Source: Polyporus tsugae | Lineage: Eukaryota > Basidiomycota > Agaricomycetes > Polyporales > Polyporaceae | Length of the DNA: 64,000 nucleotides | Reading direction: 5' to 3' | Assembly (NCBI GenBank): GCA_024305745.1 | Contig: JAHRBS010000013.1 | Span: 1,426,001-1,490,000, forward strand | Shown: positions 59,535 to 64,000 of the stretch, one piece after another | Layout of the letters: each line of letters begins with the position of its first letter | Numbering within the stretch: position 1 is the first letter of the stretch | Translations under genes and position numbers: made by a program | Notes under the pieces: model-generated | What the model was told of the DNA's origin: nothing | The model's input: the letters and a program-made list of their open reading frames with translations, nothing else | Databases searched by the model: none

Positions 59535-60367
59535 TACCAACGCCAATCCCGAGGCTGGCGATTGTCGCATAAGCCTCGCAGCTTGGAGAGCGGTCGAGAT
59601 AATCTCACCTCGCAACGACGCACGGTCCGAGACTCGTCGCCTTGCCCGTCTTCCATGTCGATCCAGACCCAGCCAGAGTCCGGGTCGTCCTCGTCCAGTG
59701 TCGACATAGGGCCAGGAGAGAAGTGAAGCGGGTCGAAACGGCTGGGCGCGACCACGTCGGAGTGCTCAGCAATACTAGAGGCGGTCGAAGCGGACTCATC
59801 GAAGTCAGAGCCAGGGGAGGCGGTCTGAGGACGATCAACTTCCTCCTCCTCGTCCCCGAGCTCAGACTCGTCGTCTTCCTCGATCGCGCCGAGGGATGGG
59901 ATCGAAGCAACCCTGTACCGACTGGGGGCGGGGCCGCCGGCGAAGATGCGGTCGACGAGGCTGCGAGCGTCGGCCGAGTCGGTCGCAGAGGAACCAATAT
60001 CACCCTCGTCCTCCTCCCCCGTCGCGCTCAAGGAGGAGCCACTCTCCCCGAGCGTACGGGTATCGGAGGCGAAGAAGCGGTCGATCGACAAAGTGCTGGC
60101 TCGAATGTCAGCGAGGCTGACGTCGCGCTCGTAGTCGTTGGTGTCGGTGTCACGGGAGTCGGGGGCGGCATAGAATTCGTGCTCGACGTCGTCGGCCCAG
60201 TCGAACGAGGAGCCAGAGGTCGCGAACGGGTCGCAGATCTCATCGCCTGTAAGGGAAATCTGTAGTGTTTCTGGCCCAGAATCGCTACTAGGGGGCTTAC
60301 CAAGGTAGGTCTCGAGCTTCTCCGGGAAGTTCGATGAGGGGAGGCTAGTGGACGTGGAGGAAGGCAT
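59504..60367 (-). CDS. Acidic, mostly disordered hypothetical protein
   Basis: A single open frame from 60367 to 59504 encodes 287 residues, or 269 if a consensus-like 54-nt intron (60247-60300, GTAAGC...TTACAG) is removed; both versions keep frame. The chain is Ser/Asp/Glu-rich, with recurring patches such as SFDWADDVEHEFY, LSIDRFFASDTR, SLVDRIFAGG and DDPDSGWVWIDMED, and a basic C-terminus (LRGLCDNRQPRDWRWYQLL). Short aromatic-hydrophobic islands in an acidic background suggest interaction motifs. I recognise no family. Confidence 0.6.
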   Translation of the reverse strand: MPSSTSTSLPSSNFPEKLETYLGKPPSSDSGPETLQISLTGDEICDPFATSGSSFDWADDVEHEFYAAPDSRDTDTNDYERDVSLADIRASTLSIDRFFASDTRTLGESGSSLSATGEEDEGDIGSSATDSADARSLVDRIFAGGPAPSRYRVASIPSLGAIEEDDESELGDEEEEVDRPQTASPGSDFDESASTASSIAEHSDVVAPSRFDPLHFSPGPMSTLDEDDPDSGWVWIDMEDGQGDESRTVRRCEVRLSRPLSKLRGLCDNRQPRDWRWYQLLRRFFAL

Positions 60368-60912
60368 GGCGATGAAGAGGTACTGCACAGCAGCGAGAAG
60401 AACAGTATGAGGGCGAGTGGAGACTAGGACGTGGCGGTCCGAACGTAGGGTACATGGATGGACAGTCAGCTTTTGAGGCTGGCTGCAATGCGACGGTGCG
60501 TGGGCAGGTTTGCAAACCGCCTGTCCTTGCGCTATGGATTGCCTCAAATTTGTGCTACTGTCGACGTTTCCGCAAGCATGCAGGCGTCTTGACGAGTGCT
60601 TAATGGTAGATCGACAAACATGTCCAAGAAATGACATTGCACATCATAACCATGTGGCAGGCCGCACGATGCCGCCTCCTCTAAGTATTGGTGGAGCTGG
60701 GTCGGAAGGACACTGTGCCCGCAACATCCCACAGGTAGCATCAGTGGTGACTACAGCATTCCATACGGAGTAGCTTTGATGCACTCACTTGTGGAGATCA
60801 GACCGTGGAGACGGCACCATTGCGAGGAGAGAATTGAAGGGTTTCCAGTTGCATGACAATTTCGCTCTCCTCACTTAAGTCGCGTCCCGCGAGCTCCTTC
60901 CGGGAATTCAAA
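60368..60912. other. Intergenic region
   Basis: 545 bp between the acidic hypothetical gene's start and the DUF6534 gene's end, both minus strand. Nothing further was recognised. Confidence 0.45.
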
Positions 60913-62847
60913 CTAACCCCGCCTTGACGTCAGTGTGGTCAGCCTCGTCGCCAGATAAGAAACGTACACGGCCACAACTGCAATAGAATGAATACGCTGG
61001 CACAAGGCCGAATCAATCGATCCGATACCGTCCCCCAATAAGACGAGTCACTTACATCTTGTCGTAGGGATAAGCAAGCCGACGTAGATGGGGCTGTGCC
61101 TGCCGGAAGCACACATCTGGGAAATGTTCGTAGTCAAATTCACTTGACATGCACAAGTGAAACTACGCTAAACTTACCAAGATCAGGGCCACCATATTTA
61201 AAGCGCTGTGGGACGGTGAGCGGTACAAATATCAAGCAGGATATGAAACCGTTGCGGTACTAAATACCTAGTGAGCACGCCTAGATAGCAAGACATGCAT
61301 TGAGCAATCGCGAGGGCGTAGGCGACTCGTGTAGACGTACAAGTGTTGATCGTGTAGCGAATGATCGCCTCTAGAACGGAGTTGATGCTTCGGATATGGG
61401 TCGAACGGCATAAGACGGAGCAAATTGCTGGATGAGCGCTACGAACCTCCGGGAGAGGATGCGACTTTGGTAGAGCACGACCACAAACGTGGTGGCAAGA
61501 GCAATGTCGGCGGCTAGTGCTATCGCAAGGGATGTAATGTCCAGCCACTGTGGCAGGGACGTCGATCATTTGTTCCTGAAAGTCATGGGACAATGACACA
61601 CCAATACATCACTCCACCTAAAAAATGTGACCAGTTCGAAGCTAAATCGCGCGGGTAGTAATTATTGGGATTTAGCTCTTCTCTGAAGTTTAATATACCC
61701 TCACCTTTGCACTCCAGCAGCTGGGACTGTTCATCAGCGAAAACGGGATACTGCAGGAGACCTTAATGCCTTTACTTACCGATGGAAAACCCTATATAGA
61801 GGCTGACGTTTAACCACATATACGATAGCGCAGAACAACTTACCTAGCGCTGCCAACATGAAGGGTACCTTCCAGTTACCTCAGCGTAACGCTCACCACG
61901 TGTACATAATGATCGTACACTCACCAAAGCGATAACAATCCGGGAGCGATATTGGTTCACTACACAACAGATCGAGAGGTCAACCAGGCGTTTGTGGTGC
62001 AGCAGGACCACTTACAAAGATACAGTCGTCGGACGTAGAATCTGATAACCACTCGTTGGCGAAGTTCAGACCTCGTGGATATGTGTGTGGCTCACCCTTG
62101 GGTCAAGAAGACGATTGCACCCTGTGTAACAGTTGGCAATCTGAGCATAATATGACTGTATGCTCACGACGGAGGATACATGCCATAGTGGGAGACAACA
62201 GCTACGCAGAGCGTCAAACCGTCTAACTCGGCAATGTTACAGCACACATACTACTAACCCGCGCAGACCTGTCATCCCAATATCAGCATGCACGGCGACT
62301 AGCACTTTGAAAGCGAAATAGATATCTCACCAGGTTCCTGGCAAGAGGGCTGGTGGGTTGGAGTAGTTCAGGACGAGGTAATAGTAGCTAAGCGATATTG
62401 TCAGACATGACCCTGAGCCGAGGAGTACTAGTGTGCTATAAACATACCACATATGCGAGCTCTCTATCAAATGTAACGTGTCCATGGCTCTGACGTCCCA
62501 TCACATGGTAAGTCGTCACTCATCTACGGAAGGGCTCAAAATAAATGCCTACAGGAGAGCGAGAATCTACGCGGACTGCGTTAGCATGTTCGGGCGCATG
62601 CGCCCTAGCGACCACTCACCAACAATTTCAAGCCACGACCTTCTTGAGGATACAGCTGGAAATATCGATACGTCTGGTATGCAGTAAGACCGTACATACT
62701 ATAAAATCAGCGCGAAGATGAATAAGTTAATATGTAGGTGAATTAAAAGCGCACGTACGCGAAACCGACGAAGTTACCGGCCAGGATCCCACCAAAAGTA
62801 CTGTCAAGCTGCTCGTGGTACCCCGCCCCGTGCCCTATAGAATTCAT
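60913..62847 (-). CDS. DUF6534-family membrane protein
   Basis: A multi-exon membrane protein on the minus strand. Start MNSIGHGAGYHEQL, then DSTFGGILAGNFVGFAMYGL (spliced at about 62755/62703), YQTYRYFQLYPQEGR, CYYYLVLNYSNPPALLPGTW, AIVFLTQGFYVRRLYLLNQYR, then SLPQWLDITSLAIALAADIA, TTFVVVLYQSRILSR spliced to SINSVLEAIIRYTINTCT, and an end like YVSYLATRLTTLTSRRG at 60913. The SINSVLE..IRYTINT segment is the DUF6534 signature. The family is expanded in Agaricomycetes; its role is unknown. Several joins are uncertain, notably near 62480-62600, 62270 and 61700-61870, so exon limits are not given in full and mild decay cannot be excluded. Confidence 0.6.
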
Positions 62848-64000
62848 GGATGAGAGTGGAAGAGGGTTTCTGGACGGAGGCTCTATGGCTGCACGCGGTG
62901 AAGCAGGGATAGGTGTCCACATATATAAGGAGCTGTGTAGAGCAGACCCGTGCGCGCGCATCGTTCTAGTATGGGTCAGCGTCCAACACTCCGGAAGCAT
63001 ACTTGATAAGCACGTTCGAGGCGCGGCACATTCCTGTCAAAAGACGGTGCGTGGGGCTTAACGGAACTCGAACACACCATATTCAGACAACACATGCCTT
63101 TTTGTGGTGCGGCGACGACGGGATGCGCCGTGGTGAAAGGCAACTCCAATCGAATCGCTTAGTAACCCCCCGGCGCCGCCGTAGTCCTGTAGGGAACTTG
63201 ATTGGCTTTCTGCGAGCAGCTACCTTGAAAGGTATCTTGGAACGTTTGGAGGTGTTCGGATCTAGGGAAATAGACTCAGCGAACGGATGTGGAGTTTCCT
63301 ATACTGAACCCGCAGCACGCACAACTAAGTGATACAATCCACCGTCCTACTGAGTTTTGTGGACCTGCGCGATACGTCTGGGTGTTGTAAAACGCAGTAT
63401 ATGCTGTCCGTGCCGACGGCCGCTATCAAATCGACGATGAAGGGTTGGGTTAACGAAGACGTCGGTCTGCACATGAACCTCTGTGTTGTTCGTCATGCGT
63501 CAAAATCAAGCAAAAGCCGGTTAAGAATGTAACACTCTTACCCAGATTGTGTGCTGACAGTCACCATGCATCATGACTTGTCATTGTATGCACGATTTCT
63601 ATCTGCAAGGTAACCTCGAGGCAAGGTGCGCTAGAGTCTCCGCAAGAGGGAACGCTGGAGCTACGCCAACGACCCGGCGAACACGGTCGGACTGTCACGC
63701 GATTCCAACCGACACAGTACAATACCAGTCGTGCGCACGACTGGTAAAAAGAGACCGGTAGAAACTAAGGGTCACAACATCAAATACACTCAATAAGTCG
63801 ACGGGACTCGGATGTACTTACGCGTACAAGTACATGGACGACTTTCGCATATCTCGCAATCGGGTTTGAGGTATTGATTGGAGACCCATATCAGAGTCCC
63901 ATAACGGTACCCATGCGTCCGCCAGGACAACTTGTCAGTACTGTGCCAGCTGGTTGTGGAGGGAGTATCCACGAGTTGTGAAACAGAGTGGAGTGGACTC
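62848..64000. other. Right-end region without recognisable genes
   Basis: 1.15 kb with only short frames on both strands. The left part should include the DUF6534 promoter. I see no conserved domain, RNA gene or repeat in it. Confidence 0.4.

Overview
The window reads as nuclear DNA of a basidiomycete, most likely an Agaricomycete of the wood-decay (polypore-like) type. Genes are densely packed on both strands and cut by many 50-70 nt GT-AG introns, and several families are typical of that group: DUF6533 and DUF6534 membrane proteins, a DeSI-thioredoxin-PUL fusion, trichodiene-synthase-type terpene synthases and a peroxin-8-like protein. Exon models were built by hand from reading frame, splice signals and family conservation. 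Coordinates give the CDS span, and exon limits are in the evidence text.

Left part (1-24 kb) is mostly housekeeping. It holds a borealin/Nbl1 gene running off the left edge, a divergent nucleolar G-patch protein, a VWA-domain protein, the mitochondrial Rho GTPase Gem1/Miro (14 exons, one GC-AG intron), an F-box/WD40 protein, a DUF6533 membrane protein, a MetE-like methyltransferase, a membrane/coiled-coil protein, a RecQ helicase (about 25 exons) and a HAD-type sugar phosphatase. From 24.0 to 27.8 kb there is a gene-poor stretch with degenerate CCCTAA telomere-like repeats flanked by strong hairpins.

Middle part (27.8-55 kb): a linker-histone-domain protein, a RidA-family protein and a DeSI-thioredoxin-PUL protein lead into a large imperfect tandem duplication. 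Unit 1 (about 34.17-45.88 kb) contains the 3' end of the PUL gene, an intact carnitine acetyltransferase ending in the peroxisomal signal AKL, a NiCoT transporter remnant split by a 344-bp TA-flanked MITE, a P450 pseudogene frameshifted at its haem loop, a terpene-synthase scrap, an intact terpene synthase, a HAD phosphatase scrap and the last codons of the Pex8-like gene. Unit 2 (about 45.88-52.31 kb) repeats this order with the NiCoT and P450 genes missing and the acetyltransferase broken, and ends in the complete Pex8-like gene (C-terminal SRL). The junction at 45.88 kb fuses the Pex8 3' end directly to the PUL 3' end, which identifies the two breakpoints. The terpene synthases are probably the catalytic core of a former sesquiterpene cluster whose oxidase has decayed; the acetyltransferase and Pex8 are peroxisomal.

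Right part (55-64 kb): a secreted protein, a small mitochondrial coiled-coil protein, two weakly supported hypothetical genes that overlap tail to tail, and a DUF6534 membrane protein. The last 1.1 kb shows nothing I can name.
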